Part shown: one piece after another, positions 33,179 through 42,116 of the stretch | Layout: every line of letters begins with the position of its first letter | Position numbering within the stretch: position 1 is the stretch's first letter | Assembly: GCF_030506305.1 (NCBI RefSeq) | Contig: NZ_CP119421.1 | Span: 1,108,354 to 1,172,353, forward strand | Source of the DNA: Porifericola rhodea | Lineage (GTDB): Bacteria; Bacteroidota; Bacteroidia; Cytophagales; Cyclobacteriaceae | DNA: 64,000 nucleotides | Reading direction: 5' to 3' | The notes under the pieces: generated by a model | What the model saw: the letters and a program-made list of their open reading frames with translations, nothing else | Told to the model about the DNA's origin: nothing | Database searches by the model: none | Made by a program: the position numbers and the translations under genes

Positions 33179-35578
33179 CTATTCGTTTCGTAAACTTTTG
33201 ACCGGATTGACAACTGCTGCCTTAAAAGACTGATAACTTACAGTGAGCAGCGCGATAAGCAGTGCCAGACTGCCGGCCACAATAAATGAGCTGATGCCGA
33301 TGTGGATACGGTAGGCAAAATCGTTGAGCCAGGTACGCATAGCCCAGTATGCAAGGGGCACCGCCAATACAAAAGCCAACATTATCAGGCGAGTAAAATC
33401 TTTGGACAGTAATAGTATAATGCTTTTGACTGAAGCTCCGAGTACCTTTCTGATCCCAATCTCTTTAGTACGCTGCTCCGCCATAAAAGAAGCCAGCGCC
33501 AGTAAACCTATACAAGCGATAAAGATTGCCAGGCTAGTGAACGCCCCAAAAATTTTCCCAACCTGCTGATCTGCCCTAAAGAGCGCTTCAAAATCTTCGT
33601 TCAGGAAGCTATAATCAAAGGGTGTACCATCTGAGTGTAGGTTCCACTGCTCCTCAAGCATACTGAGCGTATGGGTTAGATTTTCGGATTGCACCTTTAC
33701 CTCTACATAATTTTGCGCATCAGAAAGTAAAAGGACGAAGGGCTGCACTTTATGGTGTAGAGATTCGTAATGATAGTCTTCGGTTACGCCTACCACTTCT
33801 GCTTCAAACTCACTGGCTGCCATTACAATACTACCTACTGGTTCTTTTAAACCAAGCTGACGAGCTGCGGCTTCATTAATAATTAAAGCATAGTTCATAG
33901 AGTCTGAGGTAGCTTCTCGTGAGAAATTACGCCCTTCCTTCAGGCGTATGCCCATAGTGCTTATATAGTCGTAGCTTACCTGCATATACTGTAGTACCTG
34001 TGCATCTTCATCACGAAAAGTGAAGCCTCTTTCACTATCATCCTGAACGGAAGGAATAAACACGCTACCATCATGCTGCTCTAGCGGAGATGAGTCAGAA
34101 AAGCTTAAACTTTTCACTTCTGCCTGCTGCATTAGGGCGTTATAAAAACCCTCCCGACCTGCGCTCAGGGCTTTGCCACCTTTGAGTATGATTATATTCT
34201 CTCTATCAAAACCCAGATCTTTATTTCGGATAAACTGTAGCTGCTCAAATACGCCCAGCGTACAAACGATAAGCACAATAGATACTACAAACTGAAAAAC
34301 AACAAGAGTATTGCGTAACAAGATGTTCTTGTTGCCAATGGCAAGTCTACCTCTGAGCACCTCTGCCGGACGAAAGCGTGTAAGGTAAAAGGCAGGATAA
34401 CTACCCGCTATAACTCCTGCCACTATGCCTAATAAGAGTACCGAAGGAATAAACCAGAAGGATTGTATCGGAAGTTGTAGTTCTTTTTCTGCCAATTGAC
34501 TAAACGGTAGGCTTAAAAGCTCTGCAAGAGCTATGGCCAAAATTACAGATATGATGCTGAGCAGTAATGATTCTCCTAAAAACTGACGTATGAGCAGGCT
34601 CCGTGCTGAGCCCATAGACTTTCTTACCCCTACTTCTTTAGCTCTTTCGGCAGAGCGTGCAGTAGCCAGGTTCATAAAGTTGATGCAGGCGAGTAGTAGA
34701 ATAAAAGCAGCGATAGCCCCGAAGATGTAGAGATATTTTGCATTAGCATTTGGCTCAAATTCTCCCAGCAAATGTGAGTGCAGGTGAATGTCTGTAAGGG
34801 CCTGGGTAAACATTTCTACCTTATAACCCAACTGCTGGAAGAGCTCATACTCCTCAAAGTACTTGGCCAGTAAAGGTGTGAGCTGGGCATTTACTTCTTC
34901 AATAGTTGCATTTTTATGTAGCAAGAAATAAGTGGCTGTATTCAAATCTCCCCAGCCTTCTTGTTGGTGCTTTGGGTTAGAAAGGAAAGAGTATACAATT
35001 TTAAACTGCATGTGTGAAGCTTCCGGAACAGGCCGCATAAGCCCGGTAATTTGATACAACACCCCATCCATCTGTAGACTTTGCCCTATTAACTTACCTT
35101 CAGGAACGTATTTACGTGCTATCTCTTCAGTCATTACTATAGACCGGGGTTCAGCTAAAGCCGTAGCAGGATCACCCTCCAGCAACTGAAAACTAAACAT
35201 ACGGAAAAACTCAGGGTCTGCTGACAACACTTTGTCTTCTTTGATAATTATATCGCCTCTCTGAAAAAGTCTGTCATCAGACTGGTCTATTCTTACTGCC
35301 ATTTCTACGGCAGGTACTTCTGCCTCTAAAACCTGAGCTACACCAGAAGCTACTGCTGCCCCTTTAAATCCTCCGCTACCTACTTCCAGATCAGACCCCA
35401 AACGATAAATTCTATCTGCTTTGTCATGAAAACGATCATAGCTAAGCTCATGAGTGATATACACTGCAATAAGCAAGGTGCAAGCCATGCCAATAGATAG
35501 CCCAAGAATATTAATGAAAGAATAGAAAGGTCTTTTTTGCAGGTTACGTATGGCTATTTTCAGAAAACTGTTGAACAT
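33179..35578 (-). CDS. FtsX/MacB-type ABC transporter permease
   Basis: A 799-residue permease with the same plan as its downstream neighbour: N-terminal helix (INILGLSIGMACTLLIAVYI), MacB core, FtsX block from about 280 (LLLACINFMNLATARSAERA, KEVGVRKSMGS), helix near 426, second core, and terminal FtsX block from about 685 (TKEIGIRKVLGAS) ending NPVKSLRNE. First gene of a three-gene minus-strand transcript (this, the 817-residue permease, the decayed one). Its upstream region carries two tandem palindromic operators and a -24/-12-like box, also found before the 804-residue permease near the sigma-54 regulator gene. Confidence 0.88.
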   Translation of the reverse strand: MFNSFLKIAIRNLQKRPFYSFINILGLSIGMACTLLIAVYITHELSYDRFHDKADRIYRLGSDLEVGSGGFKGAAVASGVAQVLEAEVPAVEMAVRIDQSDDRLFQRGDIIIKEDKVLSADPEFFRMFSFQLLEGDPATALAEPRSIVMTEEIARKYVPEGKLIGQSLQMDGVLYQITGLMRPVPEASHMQFKIVYSFLSNPKHQQEGWGDLNTATYFLLHKNATIEEVNAQLTPLLAKYFEEYELFQQLGYKVEMFTQALTDIHLHSHLLGEFEPNANAKYLYIFGAIAAFILLLACINFMNLATARSAERAKEVGVRKSMGSARSLLIRQFLGESLLLSIISVILAIALAELLSLPFSQLAEKELQLPIQSFWFIPSVLLLGIVAGVIAGSYPAFYLTRFRPAEVLRGRLAIGNKNILLRNTLVVFQFVVSIVLIVCTLGVFEQLQFIRNKDLGFDRENIIILKGGKALSAGREGFYNALMQQAEVKSLSFSDSSPLEQHDGSVFIPSVQDDSERGFTFRDEDAQVLQYMQVSYDYISTMGIRLKEGRNFSREATSDSMNYALIINEAAARQLGLKEPVGSIVMAASEFEAEVVGVTEDYHYESLHHKVQPFVLLLSDAQNYVEVKVQSENLTHTLSMLEEQWNLHSDGTPFDYSFLNEDFEALFRADQQVGKIFGAFTSLAIFIACIGLLALASFMAEQRTKEIGIRKVLGASVKSIILLLSKDFTRLIMLAFVLAVPLAYWAMRTWLNDFAYRIHIGISSFIVAGSLALLIALLTVSYQSFKAAVVNPVKSLRNE

Positions 35579-35625
35579 ATGCTGTCTCTTTTGCCTTAGC
35601 TTTTATCTCGTCTTGTATATAAGTG

Positions 35626-35641
35626 TTCAATTTTCTTTCCA
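35626..35641 (-). promoter_or_regulatory. Candidate sigma-54-like -24/-12 box of the permease operon
   Basis: On the minus strand TGGAAAGAAAATTGAA has GG at the -24 place and TTG at the -12 place with correct spacing, although the canonical GC of -12 is GA. It lies 47 bases before the start codon. The box before the 804-residue permease (40590-40605) has the same GG...G.AAATTG skeleton at an almost identical distance. Degenerate, so moderate confidence at best. Confidence 0.35.
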
Positions 35642-35716
35642 CGAGTCACTGCATTATTACAAAATACTGACAACCAAAAACTTACACTAAAAATATTTAA
35701 TTTTTCATTTGGCAAA

Positions 35717-35758
35717 GTGTATCGTTTTCGTGACACCTAGTGTCTGCTTTCGTAACAG
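35717..35758. promoter_or_regulatory. Tandem palindromic operator upstream of the permease operon
   Basis: Strong site 35717-35736: GTGTATCGTTTTCGTGACAC, arms GTGTATCG and CGTGACAC around TTTT. Weaker site 35740-35758: GTGTCTGCTTTCGTAACAG, start 23 bases further. The strong site is identical at 17 of 20 positions to the reverse complement of the site at 40629-40648. Lies between divergent genes (permease 35578 and the YCF48-like gene 35786). Best explained as binding sites for the NtrC-type regulator at 40744; this is inference. Confidence 0.6.
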
Positions 35759-35785
35759 CTTCTGGCATATTATTATCTTTAAGGC

Positions 35786-36838
35786 ATGAAAACTACAGCT
35801 TTATTCATAGCTTCACTGCTTCTGACCCTGGCAGGATGCCAGAGCCCTCTGTCAGAAAATCAAAATAATACTTTTCAGTTTAAATGGGAAAGGCTCAAGA
35901 CACCTACTCAGGCTAGCTTCCGTGGCTTATCAGTAGTTAGTGAGAAAGAACTTTGGCTTGGCGGAAGCCAGGCAAGTTGCCTGCTTACCACCGATGCTGG
36001 TAAAAACTGGCAGACTTTTAACTTAAACGTAGCAGACTCTCTGCAATTTAGAGATATAGAAGCATTTGATAATGGTACTGCTTATCTGCTAAGTGCGGGC
36101 TCTCCTGCGCTCATCTACAAGACCAACAATTATGGTAAGACCTGGAAGCTACAATATGAGAACAACCGCCCAGATATTTTTCTTGATGGAATGGCTTTCT
36201 GGAATGAGGAGACTGGCCTGGTAATGGGCGATCCTACTGATGGCTACTTTACTATGCTAAAAACTACAGATGGCGGAAAAAACTGGACGCGCCTGAAGTC
36301 GGAAGCCTTACCTGAACCCAAAAATAAAGAAGCAGGTTTTGCGGCCAGCGGCACTAATATAGTAAGTAAGGCAAGCCAGCATGCCTGGTTTGCCAGCGGT
36401 GGTGGAGCCTCTAGGGTGTTTTATACCACTGACGCTGGCAAAAGCTGGCACCACAGCCCTACCCCAGTACAGCAAGGAGAGGCCTCTCAGGGCATTTTTT
36501 CTTTGGCGTTTGCTGATACATTAAGAGGCGTAGCAGTAGGAGGTAATTATCTGGCCCCAGATGACTGTAGCAAAATTGCCTGCTATACCAATGATGGAGG
36601 TAAGAACTGGCAACCGGCTGTACAGATGCCTTCCGGCTACCGCTCAGGAGTAGCCTACTTCTCTAAAGATCAGCTTTTTATAGCAGTAGGATCCAATGGC
36701 ACAGACTACTCCACTGATTATGGCAAAAGCTGGAAAAAAATAGATACTGTAGGCTACCATAGTATTCAGCCTGTACCCGGAGCATCCATAGCCTGGCTTA
36801 GTGGAGATCAGGGGCACGTAGCAAAACTAAGTTGGTAA
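35786..36838 (+). CDS. YCF48/BNR-repeat lipoprotein (beta-propeller)
   Basis: A 350-residue protein with a signal peptide and lipobox-like LAGC (Cys18). The mature part contains repeated Asp-box/BNR turns: TTDAGKNWQTF, TNNYGKTWKL, TTDGGKNWTRL, TTDAGKSWHH, TNDGGKNWQP and STDYGKSWKK, spaced about 50 residues apart, so a six- or seven-bladed propeller of the YCF48/photosystem-assembly-factor-like group common in Bacteroidota. No enzymatic role can be assigned. It is divergent from the permease operon across the tandem operator, so it may share that control. Confidence 0.8.
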   Translation: MKTTALFIASLLLTLAGCQSPLSENQNNTFQFKWERLKTPTQASFRGLSVVSEKELWLGGSQASCLLTTDAGKNWQTFNLNVADSLQFRDIEAFDNGTAYLLSAGSPALIYKTNNYGKTWKLQYENNRPDIFLDGMAFWNEETGLVMGDPTDGYFTMLKTTDGGKNWTRLKSEALPEPKNKEAGFAASGTNIVSKASQHAWFASGGGASRVFYTTDAGKSWHHSPTPVQQGEASQGIFSLAFADTLRGVAVGGNYLAPDDCSKIACYTNDGGKNWQPAVQMPSGYRSGVAYFSKDQLFIAVGSNGTDYSTDYGKSWKKIDTVGYHSIQPVPGASIAWLSGDQGHVAKLSW

Positions 36839-36863
36839 GACATATACTACTATGCACACTATG

Positions 36864-38009
36864 TTAGTTAATATCTTCTCCTTTTTCCAGCGACTGAATG
36901 GCTGCCTGCAAGCTATTTTTGTTGAGCTCGTCTGGTGCTTCTTCATGCGCTATTTTAGCGTATTTTAAAGCCTTTTTATAGTCGCCGGTAGCAGAATACC
37001 CCCTTGCCAGACCAACATTAACCGGCCAGGTGTCAGGAAACTTTTTGGCATTGTGTTTAAACACTTCCAATGCCTTAGCTTTTTCTCCCTGGCTAATCAG
37101 TTGTCTGCCGTAAGCATGTATTTGTAGTGGGTTAGCTGTAGGGTGTTCAATAGCTTTGGCCATGAGTTGAGTCGCCTCCTCAACCCTGTTCAGCTTGTGT
37201 AAAATGCTGGCTTTGGTTTGTAAAGTGGTAAAGTTTTCCTGCCCGATGTAAGGCATGCTAATAGCATTGTCGGCCCAGCTTAGTGCTTCTTCCAAATGGG
37301 TATCATTTTGCAAACAGTAAGTAGCAGCCTGATTCCAGCCCTGCCAGGTAAAGCCAGCCGCAGACTGCAACTCTTTTCGCATATTATTTACATAAAGCGC
37401 ATTCATATTGGGTACACGGATAGTAAATGGTATTTTGAGGTTTTCCCACATGAGTGCGGCCACCGTATGCTCAGGCTGACGGTCTGTAAATTCATAGGTA
37501 AGCCACTCACGATACTCATTTTCCTGCGGTTGCAATTCTACTCGCAGCGCATCTTCCTTTTCATCATAAAAGTAGCTACCCCAGGCAGAAGAGTTTTTAG
37601 ACAGAATCATTACCCAGGGCTGGTTTTCTTCAACTATCATATGCAGGCCATAACTACCTGCCCGGATTGGCTTACCTTCTACCTCCATATCATGAGAAAA
37701 AGTAATAACCGTATTTTCGTTGGCTCCTGCCCGCCAGGGAGAAGCTTGGGCACTGCCAAAACCTAAGTTGGTAAGACCATAAGGAACCAGTTGCCCCCAT
37801 ATCTGTCCGGCTCGGCTTTCTCCATTTGAACCAGTTACATCCGGGCTGTTGTATTGTATGCTTACATGCGCCAGTGAGCCAATATACTGGGTAACTATAC
37901 TTTTCTGGTTGTCTCCGCTAGGCGGTAAACTAACGGATTGGGCATAAAGACGTGTGCAAAAGAATAGGCAAGCACATGCTAACAATAGTGTTTGATGGAG
38001 TTTTTTCAT
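36864..38009 (-). CDS. DUF2911 domain protein with C-terminal TPR
   Basis: A 381-residue secreted protein: signal peptide ending near RLYAQ (residue 24), then a DUF2911 domain to about 195 (VSIQYNSPDVTG, WGQLVPYGLTNLGFGSA, PWRAGANENTVITFS, ILSKNSSAWGSY), then TPR-like helices to the end (ALEVFKHNAKKFPDTWPVNV, GDYKKALKYAKIAHEEAP). Function of DUF2911 is unknown; it is widespread in Bacteroidota. It sits between two permease transcripts, converging on the propeller gene with 25 bases between stops. Confidence 0.85.
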   Translation of the reverse strand: MKKLHQTLLLACACLFFCTRLYAQSVSLPPSGDNQKSIVTQYIGSLAHVSIQYNSPDVTGSNGESRAGQIWGQLVPYGLTNLGFGSAQASPWRAGANENTVITFSHDMEVEGKPIRAGSYGLHMIVEENQPWVMILSKNSSAWGSYFYDEKEDALRVELQPQENEYREWLTYEFTDRQPEHTVAALMWENLKIPFTIRVPNMNALYVNNMRKELQSAAGFTWQGWNQAATYCLQNDTHLEEALSWADNAISMPYIGQENFTTLQTKASILHKLNRVEEATQLMAKAIEHPTANPLQIHAYGRQLISQGEKAKALEVFKHNAKKFPDTWPVNVGLARGYSATGDYKKALKYAKIAHEEAPDELNKNSLQAAIQSLEKGEDIN

Positions 38010-38125
38010 GGCGTATAAATTTGGGTTATCGTATAGAATTTACTCCTTTTGCTCCATACCCTCCAAGTTGATATGCCGCTAATACTTTCCGTTTGTTCAA
38101 ATTCCCGTAAACAAGGGGAGAGCAG

Positions 38126-40540
38126 CTAGTCGTTGCGCAGAGACTGCGCCGGATTGGCATGTGCAGCTTTTAATGAGCGATAGGTAATGGTAGCCAAAGC
38201 AATTACTAATGTTAAAATAACTCCTGAAAAGAACAGCTCAACGCCCAGCTCAATTTTATACTCAAAGTTTTGTAGCCAAAGTCCCATAACGTAGTAAGCT
38301 AATGGAGCCGCAAGCAGAAAAGCGAGCAAGATTAACTTAATAAACTCCATAGAAAACAGGCCTACAATACTAGCCACTGAAGCCCCCAGTACTTTGCGCA
38401 CGCCTACCTCTTTCGTCTTCTGCTCTGCCATAAAGGTGATCAGTCCGTAGAGCCCCAGACAGCCTATAAAGATGACAACAATAGAGGCAATGGTCAGTAC
38501 CATTGCCATCTGGCGTTCGCTATCGTAAAACTGCGCAATCTCATCTTCAACAAATTTATAGTCAAAGGTATACTCAGGGTAGAGCAACTCCCACTCTTGT
38601 TGAAGAGCCGTCATCGTACGGCTAAGGTTTTGTGTATTGAGACTAAGGTGTGCGAAACGATAGTTAGCCTGATCTATCAGTACAGTAGGTTCTATACTTC
38701 CTCTTAAAGAGACGGTATGAAAATCTTTCATCACTCCCACTATTGGTAAGCCCTGCCCCCATATCTTAACCGTTTTTCCGATAGCATCTTCAGGAGTCGG
38801 TATGCCTACTTTTTTCAGAAACTGCTCGTTAACCACCACTCTGCTCATCGTATCTACCTCACTTAGTCCTTCACCGCTAAGCAGATCAATGCCATACACA
38901 TCGGTATAATGCTGGTCTGTGTATTTTACCTGGGTGTGATACATGGTAGGGTCACCTTCCAGGTGGACAGAAGTTACGGAAACTGAACCAGAGGTTGGGC
39001 TGCTATAGGCCAGGCTCACTTTATCTACACCCGCAATTCGTAAGAACTCATTTTTAAGGCTTTTTTTCTTTTCGTTATTTTCTTCTGGCAGATAGATTTT
39101 AACAATTCCACGCTGCGTAAAGCCGAGGTCAGCCTGACGCATATAGCGTGTCTGACTAATAAGTACCAGCGTACCTATGATGAATGCCTGAGCAATAATA
39201 AACTGAAATATAACCAAGCCCCTTCGCATATTAAAGCCCTTACGACGCCCCACAGAAAGGCTGGTTTTAAGGACTCTGCTAGGCTCAAACCTGGCTAAAA
39301 CCCAGGAAGGATAAGTGCCCGAGAAAAAGCTTACCACCACTAAAACTAACAGAAGGAATACGATCAGGGAAGCATCTTCAAATAGATTGATTTCTAAACT
39401 TAAGCCCAGAAAATCATTCATTTTAACAAGCGTTAACTCGGCTACACCCAAAGCAATAATGATAGAAAGCAAAGTAATAAGTACCGCCTCGCTCATAAAA
39501 ATGCGCATAAGCTGCGCTTTGCTGCTACCGAGAACTTTGCGTATACCAACCTCCCGGGCTCGTTTTGTCGCAATAGCTGTAGCCAGATTAATGAAGTTAA
39601 TACAGGCAATGAGTACCATAAATAGTGCTACCGCTGCCAGTGAGTAGATTATAGGCATAGGCACAGTACTAAAGCTGTAGGCGCTTCTCCTTTCATCAAA
39701 ATGGATATCTTTAAGGGGCTGTAGAGATAATACCGTTTGCATCTCTTCTACACTTTCGCTATCGTGCTTTTCCATAAATGCCCCCAGGCGGTCATTAACA
39801 GCTTGTGCAGATTGTCCCTCAGGTAGTAGTATATAAATTTGATCATCGCTATCAATACTTCCCCAGCCTTCTTCCAGCATCTGTTTTTTTACAGTAGCAA
39901 AAGAGACTAACATGCTGAAAGGAAAATCGGTGTGTCTTGGGTAATCTTCCATCACTCCGCTAATCTTAAGCCCTGTTTCTTTATTCAACGAGATGTTTTT
40001 TCCTACAATAGATTTACCGGGCCAGTTTTTACCAAAGTATTTTTCTGCCAGAGAGACAGAAAGCACAGCCTGGTTTGGGCCATCCAGCACTTTTTCAACA
40101 TTTCCCTGAAGGAGCTTACGATCAAGTACTTTAAAGAAATTCTCATCCGCGTAGGCAAGACCATTCTCTTCCGCAAAACTCTCAGCCTCTTCTTCTCCCG
40201 GATGGATGGTGACCAAGCCATAACGGAAAAAAGAAATAAACAGTATTTCTTCCAGTTCCGGAAAATCCAGACGCAATGCATCGGCCATAGGCACTGGCAT
40301 ACCTGCCGTATAATCAGTATTTCCCTGGTAGGTAGTCTGGCTTACCATACGGTATATCCGATCCGCCTTGCTATGATAAGTGTCAAAACTTAACCAAAAA
40401 CGTATTAGCAGAAAGAGCACTATACTACAGCTGATACCTAGCGTAAGGCCCAAAATATTGATGAGCGTATGGCTTTTGTTTTTCCAGAGGTTGCGTACAG
40501 AACTTTTATACATCATGGCTCGCAAGTTTGTATAAAGCAT
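38126..40540 (-). CDS. FtsX/MacB-type ABC transporter permease
   Basis: An 804-residue permease with the duplicated MacB/FtsX plan: helix near 28-50 (NILGLTLGISCSIVLFLLIR), MacB core, FtsX block from about 297 (VLIACINFINLATAIATKRA, REVGIRKVLGSS), helix near 440 and a terminal FtsX block with KTKEVGVRKVLGAS, ending ANPAQSLRND. ATG at 40540 is used; internal ATGs at 40516 and 40513 match the paralogues' starts and are possible. Transcribed divergently from the sigma-54 response regulator gene; the shared region holds the same operator type as the other permease operon. No ATPase partner in the window. Confidence 0.88.
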   Translation of the reverse strand: MLYTNLRAMMYKSSVRNLWKNKSHTLINILGLTLGISCSIVLFLLIRFWLSFDTYHSKADRIYRMVSQTTYQGNTDYTAGMPVPMADALRLDFPELEEILFISFFRYGLVTIHPGEEEAESFAEENGLAYADENFFKVLDRKLLQGNVEKVLDGPNQAVLSVSLAEKYFGKNWPGKSIVGKNISLNKETGLKISGVMEDYPRHTDFPFSMLVSFATVKKQMLEEGWGSIDSDDQIYILLPEGQSAQAVNDRLGAFMEKHDSESVEEMQTVLSLQPLKDIHFDERRSAYSFSTVPMPIIYSLAAVALFMVLIACINFINLATAIATKRAREVGIRKVLGSSKAQLMRIFMSEAVLITLLSIIIALGVAELTLVKMNDFLGLSLEINLFEDASLIVFLLLVLVVVSFFSGTYPSWVLARFEPSRVLKTSLSVGRRKGFNMRRGLVIFQFIIAQAFIIGTLVLISQTRYMRQADLGFTQRGIVKIYLPEENNEKKKSLKNEFLRIAGVDKVSLAYSSPTSGSVSVTSVHLEGDPTMYHTQVKYTDQHYTDVYGIDLLSGEGLSEVDTMSRVVVNEQFLKKVGIPTPEDAIGKTVKIWGQGLPIVGVMKDFHTVSLRGSIEPTVLIDQANYRFAHLSLNTQNLSRTMTALQQEWELLYPEYTFDYKFVEDEIAQFYDSERQMAMVLTIASIVVIFIGCLGLYGLITFMAEQKTKEVGVRKVLGASVASIVGLFSMEFIKLILLAFLLAAPLAYYVMGLWLQNFEYKIELGVELFFSGVILTLVIALATITYRSLKAAHANPAQSLRND

Positions 40541-40589
40541 GGCAAGTAAGTTACCAGAAATTTAATTTATATATAAGCCACTGTATATG

Positions 40590-40605
40590 AACAATTTACA
40601 CGCCT
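40590..40605 (-). promoter_or_regulatory. Candidate sigma-54-like -24/-12 box of the 804-residue permease gene
   Basis: On the minus strand AGGCGTGTAAATTGTT: GGC at -24, TTGT at -12, correct spacing, 49 bases before the ATG at 40540. It shares the GG...G.AAATTG skeleton with the box at 35626-35641. The -12 C is replaced by T, so the match is imperfect. Confidence 0.35.
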
Positions 40606-40628
40606 TCTGTTTCTACCAGAAAGATTTG

Positions 40629-40671
40629 CTGTAACGAAAACGTTACACTCTGGTGTACGCTTTTATGACAT
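40629..40671. promoter_or_regulatory. Tandem palindromic operator between permease and response regulator genes
   Basis: Strong site 40629-40648: CTGTAACGAAAACGTTACAC, with perfect six-base arms GTAACG/CGTTAC around AAAA. Weaker site 40653-40671: GTGTACGCTTTTATGACAT, start 24 bases further, the same arrangement as at 35717-35758. Placed just upstream of the permease promoter candidate and of the regulator gene, so autoregulation is also possible. Confidence 0.6.
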
Positions 40672-40743
40672 TGTTCTGCAAAGTGGTACCCGGCTTGTCA
40701 TGCAGTCTAATTTTACTATTTTTAGTGAAAACAAGTCTGCACA

Positions 40744-42096
40744 GTGGATAAGAAGGATAAAAAACTTTTGATCATAGACGATGATACTGATGTACTTAGC
40801 ACTGCCCGCATGTTTCTTAAGCAGTTCTTTTTACAGGTAGATACCGAGAAAGATCCTACACAAATTAACAGTCTGGTTTCTCGTAGCAGGTATGATTTGA
40901 TTCTGCTGGATATGAACTTTAGAAGAGGAGAGCACAACGGACGCGAAGGGCTCTACTGGCTGGAACGTATACTTACTATCGCGCCTCATACCGCAGTGGT
41001 ACTAATAACTGCTTATGGAGATATAGAACTGGCTGTGGAAGCCATGCGCCTGGGCGCGACTGATTTTGTGCTTAAGCCCTGGAAAAATGCTAAGCTGCTG
41101 GACAGCATAAATAAAGCATTGAGTAAACAGGGCGGGCAAAAAAGCACTATGCTGAAGCCGGATCCTCCTCAAATGATTGCCCAATCTGCGGCTATGCTTC
41201 AGGTACTTGATATGATAGACAAAGTAGCTGCTACCGATGCCAATGTACTGATACTAGGTGAAAACGGCACCGGAAAAGCATTGGTAGCTCAGGCGCTTCA
41301 TCAAAAATCTTTACGAAGGCAGGGACCACTGGTGAGCGTTGATATGGGAGCCATACCCGAAAACCTGGTAGAAAGTGAACTTTTTGGGCATCAGAAAGGC
41401 GCATTTACGGATGCATACCAGGATAAGGCCGGTAAGTTTGAAGCTGCCGAAGGCGGTACCCTTTTGCTGGATGAGATTGGTAACCTTCCGCCAAGCCAAC
41501 AGGTAAAGTTGCTTAGCGTGCTACAAAATCGCAGTTTTAGCCGAGTAGGTAGCAATGTGAGTACCCCCCTGAACATACGGCTAATCTGTGCTACTAACAT
41601 GTCCCTTTATGATATGGCTAAAGAAAATGAAAGCTTTCGTCAGGATTTACTCTACCGAATTAATACCGTAGAAATAGTTGTGCCCTCTTTAAGAAATCGT
41701 AAAGAAGATATACCTCTGCTTGGCGCTCACTTTCTTAAAATTTACGGAGAAAAATATAGTAAGCCTTATGTAAAGTTGAGTGCAGCCGCCACAAAAAAAC
41801 TACAGCGCTACAACTGGCCGGGCAATGTACGAGAGCTTCAGCATGCCATTGAGCGAGCCGTAATACTGAGCCAGGACGACAGCTTACAGGCAGAGGACTT
41901 TGTGCTGAGCCAGATAGATAAACCTATGCACAATGTCAATTTAAGCGATGACCAACCCCAAACTCTGGATGATAACGAAAGACTGTTCATTCAAAAGGCT
42001 CTGGCACGTAACCATGGTAATGTAACCCATACAGCTAAAGAACTAGGGCTTACTCGTACTGCCCTTTACCGCAGGCTGGACAAGTACGGGCTATAA
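40744..42096 (+). CDS. Sigma-54-dependent response regulator (NtrC family)
   Basis: A 450-residue three-domain regulator. Receiver (1-125): acidic pocket DDD at 12-14, phospho-acceptor Asp56, Thr89 and Lys111. AAA+ domain (about 145-380): Walker A GENGTGKA at 172-179, sigma-54 contact loop GAFTDA at 219-224, Walker B LLLDEIG. The C-terminal Fis-type helix-turn-helix ends in TAKELGLTRTALYRRLDKYG. The start codon is GTG. The GAFTGA Gly-to-Asp variant is, as I recall, usual in Bacteroidota. Divergent from the 804-residue permease gene and followed 20 bases later by its histidine kinase. Confidence 0.93.
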   Translation: MDKKDKKLLIIDDDTDVLSTARMFLKQFFLQVDTEKDPTQINSLVSRSRYDLILLDMNFRRGEHNGREGLYWLERILTIAPHTAVVLITAYGDIELAVEAMRLGATDFVLKPWKNAKLLDSINKALSKQGGQKSTMLKPDPPQMIAQSAAMLQVLDMIDKVAATDANVLILGENGTGKALVAQALHQKSLRRQGPLVSVDMGAIPENLVESELFGHQKGAFTDAYQDKAGKFEAAEGGTLLLDEIGNLPPSQQVKLLSVLQNRSFSRVGSNVSTPLNIRLICATNMSLYDMAKENESFRQDLLYRINTVEIVVPSLRNRKEDIPLLGAHFLKIYGEKYSKPYVKLSAAATKKLQRYNWPGNVRELQHAIERAVILSQDDSLQAEDFVLSQIDKPMHNVNLSDDQPQTLDDNERLFIQKALARNHGNVTHTAKELGLTRTALYRRLDKYGL

Positions 42097-42116
42097 AAAG
42101 CAGTGGCGCAACTCGC

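Noticed and set aside
40677-40692. A second sigma-54-like box (CGGGTACCACTTTGCA on the minus strand) with correct GG/GC spacing
   Set aside because: The -24 part is poor beyond GG, and it would place the operator between promoter and gene. The box at 40590-40605 has a better position and a match at the other permease operon. Kept only as an alternative.
41398-41415. GAFTDA in place of the GAFTGA sigma-54 contact loop of the response regulator
   Set aside because: I recall this Gly-to-Asp variant as frequent in Bacteroidota NtrC-type regulators, so it is probably functional and not a decay sign.
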